Shown here one piece after another: positions 16,774 through 25,480 of a stretch of 39,859 nt of DNA. The position numbers and the translations under genes are program-made. Positions within the stretch are counted from its first letter, which is position 1. Each line of letters opens with the position of its first letter. Under the pieces are notes generated by a model. It ran no database searches. It was not told the origin of the DNA and saw nothing but the letters and a program-made list of their open reading frames with translations. The DNA is from Hyphomicrobiales bacterium (GTDB taxonomy: Bacteria > Pseudomonadota > Alphaproteobacteria > Rhizobiales > OSC116). The DNA is taken from the NCBI GenBank assembly GCA_013214705.1, contig JABSRZ010000017.1, forward strand, positions 1 to 39,859. The letters are read 5' to 3'.

Positions 16774-19320
16774 TTAAGAAAGGTCTTCGATATTTTTGAC
16801 GATTTTAAAGAGTTGTTGACGCGAATAGGGTTTTGGCAAAAAGATCATGTTTTTATATTGATCCAAGTATATATTATTAGCTTCTCTTTCATTACCAGAA
16901 GACACAATAACTGTTCTATTTGGGTTTTGTTCTAAAAATATTTTTGCTAAGTCCCAGCCATTCTTGTCTTGTTCTAAATGCACATCGGTAAATAATATGT
17001 CATATTCATTTTCTGCTTCAATTATGGCCTTCGCATCGATAAAATTGTTTACCGCTTTTACATTCAGTCCAGCGGAACGGAGTGATTTTGTGTTCGCATA
17101 AAGCAGTAGTTTATCATCTTCTACAAATAGAATTGAATGGTTAGCATTAAAGTCTATGATTTTAACTGGCGAGTCGCTGGATTCGTCAAAACTAGGTATA
17201 GATAAAGAAACCTCTGTGCCTTTGTCTAGCTCGCTCACTATGTTTATCTGGCCGCCAGACTGATTGATGAACCCAAACACCATGCTCAGGCCCAAACCAC
17301 TGCCTTCTTGTTCTGATTTGGTGGTGAAAAACGGTTCAAAAACCCGGTTTAAAACTTTTTGGTCCATACCCTTGCCCGTATCGGAAATATTAATTAACGC
17401 AGTTTTTTGCTCTATATGTTGGACCGTAATATTAATGACACCACTATTAACAATGGCGTGGTTTGCATTTAGGCATATATTTAGCAAAGCGTTTTCCATT
17501 TGCCCGGGGTCAATATTCACCCAAATTTCGTCGTCTGGTAAGTTTAATTGTAGGCTAACTTTGTCGCTCAAACTAAACTGAATTAATTCCTCAATACTCC
17601 GTATCAGGCCAACCAATTCAATTGATTCCGGCACTAAATGTTGTTTTCTTGCAAATGCCAATAGTCGGTGTGTAAGAGTGGCGCCAATTTCTATAGCGCT
17701 TGAAATTCTATCGGTTATTTTGACAATGTTTTTATTGGCTATTTCGCTAGTCTCGATGAGATGGAGATTTGTTTCGATGGTTGTGAGAATGTTATTAAAA
17801 TCATGTGCAACTTCGCCAGTTAGCAGACCTAAACTTTCAAGCCGTTGAAATTGAAAAAGCCTGTCCTCAATTTGTTTGCGCTCTGTAACATCTGTGAATA
17901 ACCAAATACAATTATTGTTTGGCAATTTACTGCTACGAATTTCTAGGGTATTTCCACCTTCATTTTTAAGCACGATATATTTATTCTTGCCGTTTTTTGT
18001 TGAATTGGAGTTGAAATCTTGCCCAAAGCCAGAATTTAAAATAACCTCGTTTATATTGTCCCCGGCTTGTATTTTGCCCAAATTATACTGAACCACGTTA
18101 TTCAAAATAGCGTTCCAATTGGTGATGTTATAATTTGCATCTGTAATGGCAATGCCATCGGTAATATTGTTAAACATACCTTCAAATAGCGCGGTTTTCT
18201 GACGCATTTGGGTGTTTAACCGTTTCAGACGTAATGCGTTTGCACTAAATATTTGGTAAGCTTGAATTAACTTTCCAATTTCATCTTGAGTGTTTTTATT
18301 TTCTAAAACCGGTATGTCGTTTTCACCCTTGGCCAAATTTATCATGGCGGTGGAAATGGTGTTGATGTTTTTAGCAATGTAATTTGAAATATAATAGGCA
18401 ACAATCAGCGCTAAAATCGAACATGCGATGACAATCGCGACCACAATTATTTGTGCAAAAACTATAAATTCAGAGGTTTTTTTTCTTAAAGCGGTGATGC
18501 TAGATTCAGAAACAGCAATATAATTGGCGATTAAATTATTGAGTTTACTAGAAGTGTTCTTAATTTCGATTAGATTTTTTTTGGCCTCCAAATTTGTAAC
18601 AAGCTGATTGTAACGAATGTTAAATAAGCCTACTGGCGGCTGTAATAGCGAGTCAATTTTATCCACGTGATCTGATGTTATGGTTTTTGAAAGTGCGAGA
18701 TATTTGCGCCGATATTCGCCTAAGTTTAGCAAACTCTCAGCTTGATTTGCAGCATAGAGAATATTAAACAAAGATTGGAGAGTTTGTCTTTTAATTTTTT
18801 CGTTCTGATCCAAATCCACGGAGTTTATTTTTGGTAATGAAATTTCCAAGTTACGCAATTTGAAGCCAATAAGGTTAAGCTGATCATTTATATCTGTTAG
18901 TTTTTGGGCTGTAGCGATTAGTTTTTTTACGCTTGTTTGCATCTTTGCCAATGATTGATTTACTTTTTGCCCGGCAATACTGAGCTCAGTATCTTCAACA
19001 TTGCCATTTATATTTTTTGCAATTTCTATTTGAGACATAATGTCTAATAAGGCCTCGCCTTCTTTCTCTATCAAATAATTGGATTTGAAATTCAACAAGT
19101 GTGGAACTGAGACAATTAATTCCGAAGAATGGCGAATGATATTTATAGAATGAAATATAGTATTAAGGGTATTTTGGTGTAATTGTTCAATCGATCTATT
19201 GGTTAAATTCAGCCAATAGTAAGAAAACGAACCTATGAGCAGCGTGGCTATCGCCAGGGTTGAAATAACCGATAATAAGGTTGTTCTTATGCTAAAATGA
19301 GGCAGTTTAAATTGGCTCAT
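16774..19320 (-). CDS. Hybrid sensor histidine kinase with periplasmic helical sensor, HAMP, PAS, kinase and receiver domains
   Basis: 848 residues. Membrane helix at about 13-37; a long all-helical periplasmic region at 38-284, TorS/HBM-like in size and predicted shape; second membrane helix at about 285-311; HAMP at 312-366; PAS at about 378-482 (DGIAITDANYNITNWN); HisKA with phospho-acceptor His506 in GEVAHDFNN; HATPase with ICLNANHA (about 615-622), DTGKGM and GSGLGLSM; C-terminal receiver at about 727-845 with Asp779 (FTDV), Ser-rich VSSG and Lys830 (LPKP). No Hpt domain is visible. The start ATG overlaps the response-regulator stop by 4 nt (ATGA), so they are co-translated partners. The adjacent divergent importer suggests that it senses the imported ligand, perhaps through the binding protein as TorS does with TorT. 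Confidence 0.9.
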   Translation of the reverse strand: MSQFKLPHFSIRTTLLSVISTLAIATLLIGSFSYYWLNLTNRSIEQLHQNTLNTIFHSINIIRHSSELIVSVPHLLNFKSNYLIEKEGEALLDIMSQIEIAKNINGNVEDTELSIAGQKVNQSLAKMQTSVKKLIATAQKLTDINDQLNLIGFKLRNLEISLPKINSVDLDQNEKIKRQTLQSLFNILYAANQAESLLNLGEYRRKYLALSKTITSDHVDKIDSLLQPPVGLFNIRYNQLVTNLEAKKNLIEIKNTSSKLNNLIANYIAVSESSITALRKKTSEFIVFAQIIVVAIVIACSILALIVAYYISNYIAKNINTISTAMINLAKGENDIPVLENKNTQDEIGKLIQAYQIFSANALRLKRLNTQMRQKTALFEGMFNNITDGIAITDANYNITNWNAILNNVVQYNLGKIQAGDNINEVILNSGFGQDFNSNSTKNGKNKYIVLKNEGGNTLEIRSSKLPNNNCIWLFTDVTERKQIEDRLFQFQRLESLGLLTGEVAHDFNNILTTIETNLHLIETSEIANKNIVKITDRISSAIEIGATLTHRLLAFARKQHLVPESIELVGLIRSIEELIQFSLSDKVSLQLNLPDDEIWVNIDPGQMENALLNICLNANHAIVNSGVINITVQHIEQKTALINISDTGKGMDQKVLNRVFEPFFTTKSEQEGSGLGLSMVFGFINQSGGQINIVSELDKGTEVSLSIPSFDESSDSPVKIIDFNANHSILFVEDDKLLLYANTKSLRSAGLNVKAVNNFIDAKAIIEAENEYDILFTDVHLEQDKNGWDLAKIFLEQNPNRTVIVSSGNEREANNIYLDQYKNMIFLPKPYSRQQLFKIVKNIEDLS

Positions 19321-20081
19321 TTGACGTTGTCATTTATAAAAATATAGCCCTTGCCGCGCCTTGTATGTAAATGAATTGGTTTTGTAGGCTCTGGCTCAAT
19401 TTTTCGTCTTAAACGTAAAATATGTACGTCAATTGTTCTGTCGACATATTCAGATGTATCGCAGCCCAGATGTTCAAGCAAAACCTCTCGCTTGATTATA
19501 ATGTTGGGGTGCAACACAAAATATTCTAACAATTTAAATTCTGAATTGGTTAAAGTGATCTCTGCGCCATTATTTTTAACTAGGCGTCTTTTTTTGAGAT
19601 CTATGGAATATTCGTTAAAGTGAATAATGTCAGCACTACCTGATAAGCTCTGGGTTTCAGTAAAGCTCCCTTGGCCAGAAGTATTATACCTTCTTAGCAC
19701 CGCTCTAACCCGAGCGACTAACTCTCTTGGGTTGAAGGGCTTCATAATATAATCGTCGGCTCCAGTTTCTAGCGAAACGATTTTATCAATATCATCGCCA
19801 GTGCCCGAAACCATGATGATAGGCGTGCCAAAATTTTCGGTAATTTTTTGAGATAACTCTTGTCCGCTTTCGCCAATGAGACGTAAATCGATTAACGCCA
19901 AATCTATTTTTGTTGTGGTGAATGTTTCCTCGAATTTGATACCGCTGCTCAACTCAATCGTATTAAACCCATTTTCAAACAGAAGTTCAGCAATGCTGGT
20001 GCGAATTAGCTCATCGTCATCTATAATGACAATTGTTTGCTTATTCAATTTTTCGAACTTTGGTGGTTGTAAATTCGACAT
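19317..20081 (-). CDS. OmpR-family response regulator
   Basis: 254 residues: receiver domain at about 15-130 with acidic pocket DDDE (21-24), phospho-acceptor Asp65 (ALIDLRL), VSGTGDD and Lys114 (MKPFNPRE), then a winged helix at about 150-250 (LTNSEFKLLEYF, REVLLEHL, VDRTIDVHILRLRRKIE, RRGKGYIF). It is co-translated with the hybrid kinase downstream and divergent from the importer operon at 20359. A 24-bp palindrome lies in the shared promoter region. It most likely activates the importer genes; that is inference from position. Confidence 0.92.
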   Translation of the reverse strand: MSNLQPPKFEKLNKQTIVIIDDDELIRTSIAELLFENGFNTIELSSGIKFEETFTTTKIDLALIDLRLIGESGQELSQKITENFGTPIIMVSGTGDDIDKIVSLETGADDYIMKPFNPRELVARVRAVLRRYNTSGQGSFTETQSLSGSADIIHFNEYSIDLKKRRLVKNNGAEITLTNSEFKLLEYFVLHPNIIIKREVLLEHLGCDTSEYVDRTIDVHILRLRRKIEPEPTKPIHLHTRRGKGYIFINDNVK

Positions 20082-20176
20082 TGGTTCTCAATAGTGGTTG
20101 AATTAATTTCCTTCAAATCAAGCTGAATATAAATTAGTCTAGTTATATATACGAAGGACAGTGATAATATATTTCG

Positions 20177-20200
20177 ATTGTTACAAAATGTTGTAACAAT
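20177..20200. promoter_or_regulatory. 24-bp interrupted palindrome in the divergent regulator/importer promoter region
   Basis: attgttaca and tgtaacaat form perfect 9-bp arms around a 6-bp spacer. The same stretch can also be read as loose 10-bp direct repeats (TGTTACAAAA, TGTTGTAACA), the usual layout of OmpR-family sites. It is 96 nt from the regulator start and 159 nt from the binding-protein start, so it could serve both. Confidence 0.5.
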
Positions 20201-20358
20201 TTTAACATTCATAATAATCTTTAAAATAAAATTTCCTAGTGATATTTTCTTAACAGGTACGGCGGTTCATAAAAGCAAAAATCCATTTATACAAAAGGTG
20301 CGAGAAAAACAAAATTAAACTCGCGATGACAAATAAATGAATTTGAAAAGAGGAAATT

Positions 20359-21378
20359 ATGAATAAATTTAAATATGGTGTTGCCGTTGCATGCTTACTC
20401 GTAAGTTCAAGCGTTGCACTCGCCGACGGAAAATTGAATGTAGTTTGTAGCACGGAACAATCCTGGTGTGATTTAATTACCAGTGAATTTGAAAAAGAAA
20501 CTGGTGTTGACGTTTCGATGATACGTAAAAGTACTGGCGAAACTTTGGCGCAAATACGTGCCGAAGCCAAAAACCCAAAAATTGATATTTGGTGGGGTGG
20601 CACTGGTGACCCGCATTTGGTAGCCGCTGAAGAAGATTTAACCCAACCATCCGGCTACGACACTTCAAAATTGATGGGCTGGGCTCGAGGTATGGCAAAT
20701 ATTTCTGGTGGTAAAACCATCGGCATCTATGCTGGTGCTTTGGGTATTGGTTATAATGCCGATCTAATTGCAGAAAAAAATATACCAGCTCCAAAATGCT
20801 GGAAAGATCTTGCCGACCCCGTCTATCATGGCGAAGTGCAGGTGGCTAGCCCGAATAGTTCTGGCACAGCATATACCGAATTAGCAACATTTGTTCAACT
20901 ATTTGGCGAAGATAAAGCCTTCGAGCTTTTGGGCCAAATTGGTAAAAATGTAAACCAATATACCAAATCAGGTTCTGCACCGAGCAAAGCGACTGCACGC
21001 GGCGAAAATACAATTTCGATTGGTTTTATGCATGACATGGTGAAGCTTGCGACATCTGGTTTTCCAATGAAAATTGTGTCTCCATGTGAAGGCACTGGCT
21101 ATGAAGTTGGCGCAGTGAGCATTATCAAGGGCGCCAGAAATCTCGAGAATGCTAAGAAATGGGTAGAATTTGGCTTAAGGCCAAAAACACAGGCGCTTGC
21201 AGCCACTGTAAACTCGTTCCAAGTCCCATCGCATTCAGAATCAACCGTGCCACCAGAATCTCCAGATTTGGCATCTATCAAATTGATAGATTATGATTTT
21301 GCAACTTACGGCTCGAGCGAAACCCGTAAACGGCTAATCGATCGTTGGAATAAAGAAATCAAAAATATAGCAAAATAG
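20359..21378 (+). CDS. ABC transporter substrate-binding protein, AfuA-like (probable sugar phosphate; usually annotated iron)
   Basis: 339 residues with a 22-residue signal peptide (VALA before DGKLN). It belongs to the SBP family that holds FbpA/AfuA iron and phospho-ligand binders (NVVCSTEQSWCDLITSEFEKETG, DIWWGGTGDPH at 76-86). It lacks the adjacent Tyr-Tyr pair that binds iron in FbpA. It does have His225-Asp226 and Glu249, in the spacing I recall for hexose-phosphate ligands in AfuA (numbering not verified). The context agrees: one fused permease of AfuB size, an AfuC-like ATPase, a HAD phosphatase and a divergent two-component system. GAGGAAA 4-8 nt upstream supports the start. A strong hairpin follows the stop. 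The family is secure; the ligand is inferred. Confidence 0.85.
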   Translation: MNKFKYGVAVACLLVSSSVALADGKLNVVCSTEQSWCDLITSEFEKETGVDVSMIRKSTGETLAQIRAEAKNPKIDIWWGGTGDPHLVAAEEDLTQPSGYDTSKLMGWARGMANISGGKTIGIYAGALGIGYNADLIAEKNIPAPKCWKDLADPVYHGEVQVASPNSSGTAYTELATFVQLFGEDKAFELLGQIGKNVNQYTKSGSAPSKATARGENTISIGFMHDMVKLATSGFPMKIVSPCEGTGYEVGAVSIIKGARNLENAKKWVEFGLRPKTQALAATVNSFQVPSHSESTVPPESPDLASIKLIDYDFATYGSSETRKRLIDRWNKEIKNIAK

Positions 21379-21413
21379 TTAAAAAGCCAAGTTTCCTGAA
21401 CATTGTGGAGGCT

Positions 21414-21450
21414 GCTGCGGGTAATTCTTTTTTAGTGGGTTACCCGCAGC
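21414..21450 (+). terminator. Hairpin with U-run between binding-protein and permease genes
   Basis: An 11-bp perfect stem (gctgcgggtaa / ttacccgcagc) with a 15-nt loop is followed by CACTTTTCTAATTTTTTTTA. It looks like a rho-independent terminator placed inside the operon, so most transcripts would stop after the binding protein and the rest read into the permease. Confidence 0.75.
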
Positions 21451-21482
21451 CACTTTTCTAATTTTTTTTACGGAGTTTCTAC

Positions 21483-23636
21483 ATGAGACGCACTGGGTAT
21501 TTCTGGTTGCTAATAGGTATGGTGGCGCTTTTTTTGCTACCATGGTATGCAATCGAAACTAGTTTTTGGAATTTCAGTTGGTTATTTGGATCTAAATCAA
21601 GCTTTCAAAATAAATCGACTTTCCTGCATATTTATAACAATTCGAGTGTGATTTACGCGCCATTAATTGCTGCGTTGCTGATCGCTACATTTTTCACTTG
21701 GCGGCTTAAAAATGATGTTTCACTCGCCAAATTATATGTTGGCATATCAATATTTTCCATTGGTTATATAATCATCCAAGCCTTTTTTCTCGATGGCTTT
21801 ATTCACCTTGCTATTGACCAGAATTCTGATGGTTTTAAATATCCGTTAGGTCTGGGAATAGGTGGGTTTTTAACCTGCGTTAGTTTTTTGTTTTTATTGA
21901 CAACCGGCGTTTCCGGCCTTGGCAAAGGCCGAGGTGATGCGTTTATAATCGGCATTATTGGCGCAATACTGGCTTTGGTTCTGGTGTTTGTGTTTTACCC
22001 TGTGTCACAAATTTTGGTGCAAGCCTTTACAGGCGAAGAGCAGCGCCTTGATATTGGTCATTTTTTCAATAATTTTTTAGGCAAAGATATTTGGTCGCTG
22101 GCATGTTTGACGAGCTCAAATTATTGCGGCGTGGCATTTAATTCATTGTTTTTGGCGGTAATGACTGGTTTAGGCACGACCATATTGGGTTTGGCATTTG
22201 CACTGGTTATAACCAGAACCAATTTTCGGGGCAAAAAAATTCTCCACATCTTGACTGTGGTTCCCATTATCACACCACCATTTGTAATCGGTCTAGCTTT
22301 AATATTGCTGTTTGGCCGGACCGGCATCATAACCGATTTTGTGGCAGATACTTTAGATATATCAAAAACAAGATGGGTATATGGTTTTACCGGCGTGTAT
22401 ATTGCACAGCTATTGTCATTCACTCCCATAGCTTTTCTGGTCTTAGTTGGTGTTGTCGAAGGCATCAGCCCCTCGATGGAGGAAGCTTCTCAGACACTTA
22501 ACGCAAACGCATGGACAACCTTTAAGAAAGTGTCTTTACCACTAATGCGCCCTGGTTTAGCCAACGCTTTTTTAATCGGCTTTATCGAAAGTATTGCAGA
22601 TTTTGGCAATCCATTAATATTAGGTGGAAATTTCAGCGTTCTTTCTACCGATATTTATTATTCAATTATCGGGTCTTCAACCTCAACTTCAAAGGCTGGT
22701 ACGTTAGCAATTGTACTGTTATGCCTAACGCTTTCAGCGTTCGTAATTCAACGAGCTTGGCTTGGCAAAAAATCATATTCGACAATTACCGGAAAAGGCG
22801 ATTCAGGCAAAAACATAGAATTAAGCCCCAAATTTAGCATCGCCTGCCAGAGCATTACCGTTATATGGGCGACATTTACCTTTGTTGTATATTCAATGAT
22901 ATTGTTTGGTAGTTTTGTTAAATTGTGGGGTTATGACAATAGCTTCACCATGGACCATTATACGCGAAGTTTTGCGATTAGCTTTGAAAATGGCATCAAT
23001 TTTGTTGGTGTGGCGTGGGATAGTTATTTCACAACTTTGATTATATCTGGCATTGCCGCACCATTAACTGCAATTGTCGGTTTGGCGACCGCCTATATAT
23101 TAGTGCGGCAACGGTTTGCATTTAAAAATAGTTTTGAATTTATGACCATGCTTAGTTTTGCCATTCCTGGCACCGTTATCGGTGTGAGCTATATTATGGC
23201 ATTTAACACCCCGCCAATTGAACTAACGGGTACGGCAATTATCCTAATTGTTGTCTTTATATTTAGAAACATGCCTGTCGGCGTGCGTGGTGGCATTGCT
23301 GCCATGTCACAATTGGATAAGAGTTTAGACGAGGCCTCTATTACATTAGGTGCAAACAGTTTTACCACCGTTAGAAGAGTGATATTGCCATTGTTGAAAC
23401 CTGCGATATTGGCGGCTTTGGTTTATAGTTTTGTGCGGGCGATAACCTCTGTAAGTGCTGTCATCTTTTTGGTAAGCGCAGAACATAACATGGCGACATC
23501 ATTTATTGTGGGACGTGTTGAAAATGGCGAATTTGGCATTGGGATTGCCTATTCAACTGTGCTCATTTTTACCATGCTTGCGGTTATCTTACTCATGCAA
23601 CTTTTGATCGGCAAAAGGCGCTTGCGTTCAAAATAG
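21483..23636 (+). CDS. ABC transporter permease, two permease domains fused in one chain (AfuB-like)
   Basis: 717 residues, strongly hydrophobic. An N-terminal block of about 170 residues carries extra membrane helices. Two BPD_transp_1 permease domains follow, each with its ATPase-contact EAA loop: EEASQTLNANAW near residue 333 and DEASITLGANSF near residue 616. The chain thus replaces the usual permease dimer. Large fused permeases of this kind are known in the AfuABC and related Fe(III)-like families. It lies downstream of the binding protein behind a hairpin, and a GGAG about 8 nt before the ATG supports the start. Its partners are the ATPase at 23678 and the binding protein at 20359. Confidence 0.9.
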   Translation: MRRTGYFWLLIGMVALFLLPWYAIETSFWNFSWLFGSKSSFQNKSTFLHIYNNSSVIYAPLIAALLIATFFTWRLKNDVSLAKLYVGISIFSIGYIIIQAFFLDGFIHLAIDQNSDGFKYPLGLGIGGFLTCVSFLFLLTTGVSGLGKGRGDAFIIGIIGAILALVLVFVFYPVSQILVQAFTGEEQRLDIGHFFNNFLGKDIWSLACLTSSNYCGVAFNSLFLAVMTGLGTTILGLAFALVITRTNFRGKKILHILTVVPIITPPFVIGLALILLFGRTGIITDFVADTLDISKTRWVYGFTGVYIAQLLSFTPIAFLVLVGVVEGISPSMEEASQTLNANAWTTFKKVSLPLMRPGLANAFLIGFIESIADFGNPLILGGNFSVLSTDIYYSIIGSSTSTSKAGTLAIVLLCLTLSAFVIQRAWLGKKSYSTITGKGDSGKNIELSPKFSIACQSITVIWATFTFVVYSMILFGSFVKLWGYDNSFTMDHYTRSFAISFENGINFVGVAWDSYFTTLIISGIAAPLTAIVGLATAYILVRQRFAFKNSFEFMTMLSFAIPGTVIGVSYIMAFNTPPIELTGTAIILIVVFIFRNMPVGVRGGIAAMSQLDKSLDEASITLGANSFTTVRRVILPLLKPAILAALVYSFVRAITSVSAVIFLVSAEHNMATSFIVGRVENGEFGIGIAYSTVLIFTMLAVILLMQLLIGKRRLRSK

Positions 23637-23677
23637 TAATTGATGCTCTAGACAAGAATAATTTTAAGGAAATGCAA

Positions 23678-24751
23678 ATGTATGTGAAAAAATTAAATGG
23701 GACGGTTCGGTTTGAAAATGTGGTTAAAAAATTTGGTAATTTTACCGCATTAAAACAAATGTCACTAACCATTAACCCCGGTGAGCTTGTTACATTATTG
23801 GGCCCAAGTGGTTGCGGCAAAACCACGACTTTAAGGTTGGTTGCTGGTCTGGAAGCTCCAACCCAAGGCAAAATATTTATAGGCGATAAAGAAGTGACCC
23901 ATCTTTCGGCAACACATCGCAATGTCTCGATGGTGTTTCAATCATATGCATTATTTCCGCATATGACAATTCTAGAAAACGTATCTTATGGATTAGACGT
24001 TGCAGGCGTTGCAAAAGTCGAAGCTATAGAAAAAGCCCGTGAAGGACTTGCTCTTGTGGGTTTAATCGGCATGGAAAAACGCCTACCGAGTGAATTGTCT
24101 GGTGGGCAGCAACAACGGGTCGCGGTCGCAAGAGCCATTGTCTTGGAGCCGGAGGTATTATTGCTGGATGAGCCCTTGTCTAATTTGGATGCAAAATTAC
24201 GCAGGGTGGTTAGAGAAGAAATTAGACAAATTCAACAAAAACTCGGTTTTACAGCTTTATACGTAACCCATGACCAAGAAGAGGCCATGGCAGTGTCAGA
24301 CCAAATTATTGTCATGAAAGATACAGAAATTGTACAACAAGGTACACCGCGCGACTTATACGACCACCCCAACTCTGAATTTATTGCCAATTTTATTGGC
24401 GATGCAAATGTAATTGACTGTGAAATTGTAAAGGGAGAACAACAATATACCAGCGTTATGATTAATAAAATCAAGTTAGAAATTGACCCAAAATACAAGA
24501 ATATTGCCAATCCAAAATTGGTTATTCGACCACAAGATGTGGCATTATCAAATAAGCCTAATGACAAAAACCTTCACATTCAAGGTGTTGTGCAATATGT
24601 GGCCTATTTGGGAAGTCATCTTGAATATTCTATTGATACAGAAATGGGAGAAATATTTGTAATTGATAGAGAGATGAAAACGTTTTTTAAGCGCAGTTCT
24701 CACGTGTTTTTAGATTTTAATTTAAAAAACTTGGCCTTAGTAAATCACTAA
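23678..24751 (+). CDS. ABC transporter ATP-binding protein (AfuC/FbpC-like)
   Basis: 357 residues. Walker A GPSGCGKTTT at about 42-51, Q-loop VFQSYALFPHMT, signature LSGGQQQRVAVARAI near 139, Walker B VLLLDEPLSNLD, H-loop LYVTHDQEEAM, then a C-terminal TOBE-type domain (VIRPQDVALS, VAYLGSHLEY). I chose the ATG at 23678: AGGA is 7 nt upstream, whereas the ATG at 23672 is only 1 nt from it. It powers the fused permease. It is annotated as iron or spermidine type by similarity; the context favours a phosphorylated sugar. The HAD gene begins 20 nt later. Confidence 0.92.
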   Translation: MYVKKLNGTVRFENVVKKFGNFTALKQMSLTINPGELVTLLGPSGCGKTTTLRLVAGLEAPTQGKIFIGDKEVTHLSATHRNVSMVFQSYALFPHMTILENVSYGLDVAGVAKVEAIEKAREGLALVGLIGMEKRLPSELSGGQQQRVAVARAIVLEPEVLLLDEPLSNLDAKLRRVVREEIRQIQQKLGFTALYVTHDQEEAMAVSDQIIVMKDTEIVQQGTPRDLYDHPNSEFIANFIGDANVIDCEIVKGEQQYTSVMINKIKLEIDPKYKNIANPKLVIRPQDVALSNKPNDKNLHIQGVVQYVAYLGSHLEYSIDTEMGEIFVIDREMKTFFKRSSHVFLDFNLKNLALVNH

Positions 24752-24771
24752 TTTAATGGACTTAGACATAA

Positions 24772-25431
24772 ATGATAAAGTTAATAATATTCGATTTCGA
24801 TGGTGTGCTTGTGGACACCGAATTCCCCATAGCCAAAATTCGAACAGAATTACTATCGCAATATGGGATGGAAATATCATTAGATCAGTGCTTGAAATTC
24901 TTTACAGGGTTGCATAACGACACCGCAAATAAAATAATTGCAGACGAAATTGGTCAAGACAAGTTGGCGGCCTTTATAGATGAATTTAATAAAAGGGTAG
25001 AAGTTTGTTTTCAACAAAATGTAGCACAGATTGCCTATGTGGATGACATGCTAGCAAAAATAACTCTGCCAATATCCATCGCTTCAAATAGCGACTATGA
25101 CTCTTTGCAACTTAAATTGAAAGTCTCGAAATTAGACAAATATTTCCCTCCAGAAAGCATTTTTGTTGCCTCAATGGTAAGTGAGCCAAAGCCAGCACCA
25201 GATGTCTATTTGCTCGCTGCCGAAACTTACAAAGTGGCGCCAGAGGCGTGTTTGGTTATCGAAGATAGTGGCGTCGGCATCACCGCTGCATTAAGTGCAA
25301 ATATGCAGGTAATAGGGTTTTTTGGGGCTTCACATTGCTATGAAGGTTATGAGGATAAGCTATCTGTAGCAGGTGCAGAGTTATTGTTTGATGATATGCG
25401 GGAAGTTGAAAAACTGTTGCTTAGTCAATAA
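24772..25431 (+). CDS. HAD-superfamily sugar phosphatase/phosphoglucomutase-like hydrolase
   Basis: 219 residues, HAD subclass I with an alpha-helical cap. Motif I is [11 protein letters not shown] (8-18) with nucleophile Asp9 and acid/base Asp11, motif II ISIASNS, motif [14 protein letters not shown] with the Lys, and motif [14 protein letters not shown]. This is the pattern of sugar-phosphate phosphatases and beta-phosphoglucomutases. Sitting 20 nt after the importer ATPase, it would dephosphorylate or isomerise the imported compound in the cytoplasm. This is the main support in the context for a phosphosugar ligand. No strong ribosome site is visible; translation may depend on read-through from the ATPase gene. 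Confidence 0.88.
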   Translation: MIKLIIFDFDGVLVDTEFPIAKIRTELLSQYGMEISLDQCLKFFTGLHNDTANKIIADEIGQDKLAAFIDEFNKRVEVCFQQNVAQIAYVDDMLAKITLPISIASNSDYDSLQLKLKVSKLDKYFPPESIFVASMVSEPKPAPDVYLLAAETYKVAPEACLVIEDSGVGITAALSANMQVIGFFGASHCYEGYEDKLSVAGAELLFDDMREVEKLLLSQ

Positions 25432-25480
25432 TAGAAGCGACTTGTTGTTGCTACAAACTAATCAAAAAAGGGGAATTGGG

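Noticed and set aside
20359-24751. Iron(III) ABC transporter
   Set aside because: The family similarity is real, but the binding protein lacks the Tyr-Tyr iron ligands and the operon carries a HAD sugar phosphatase. Kept as the alternative, not the main call.
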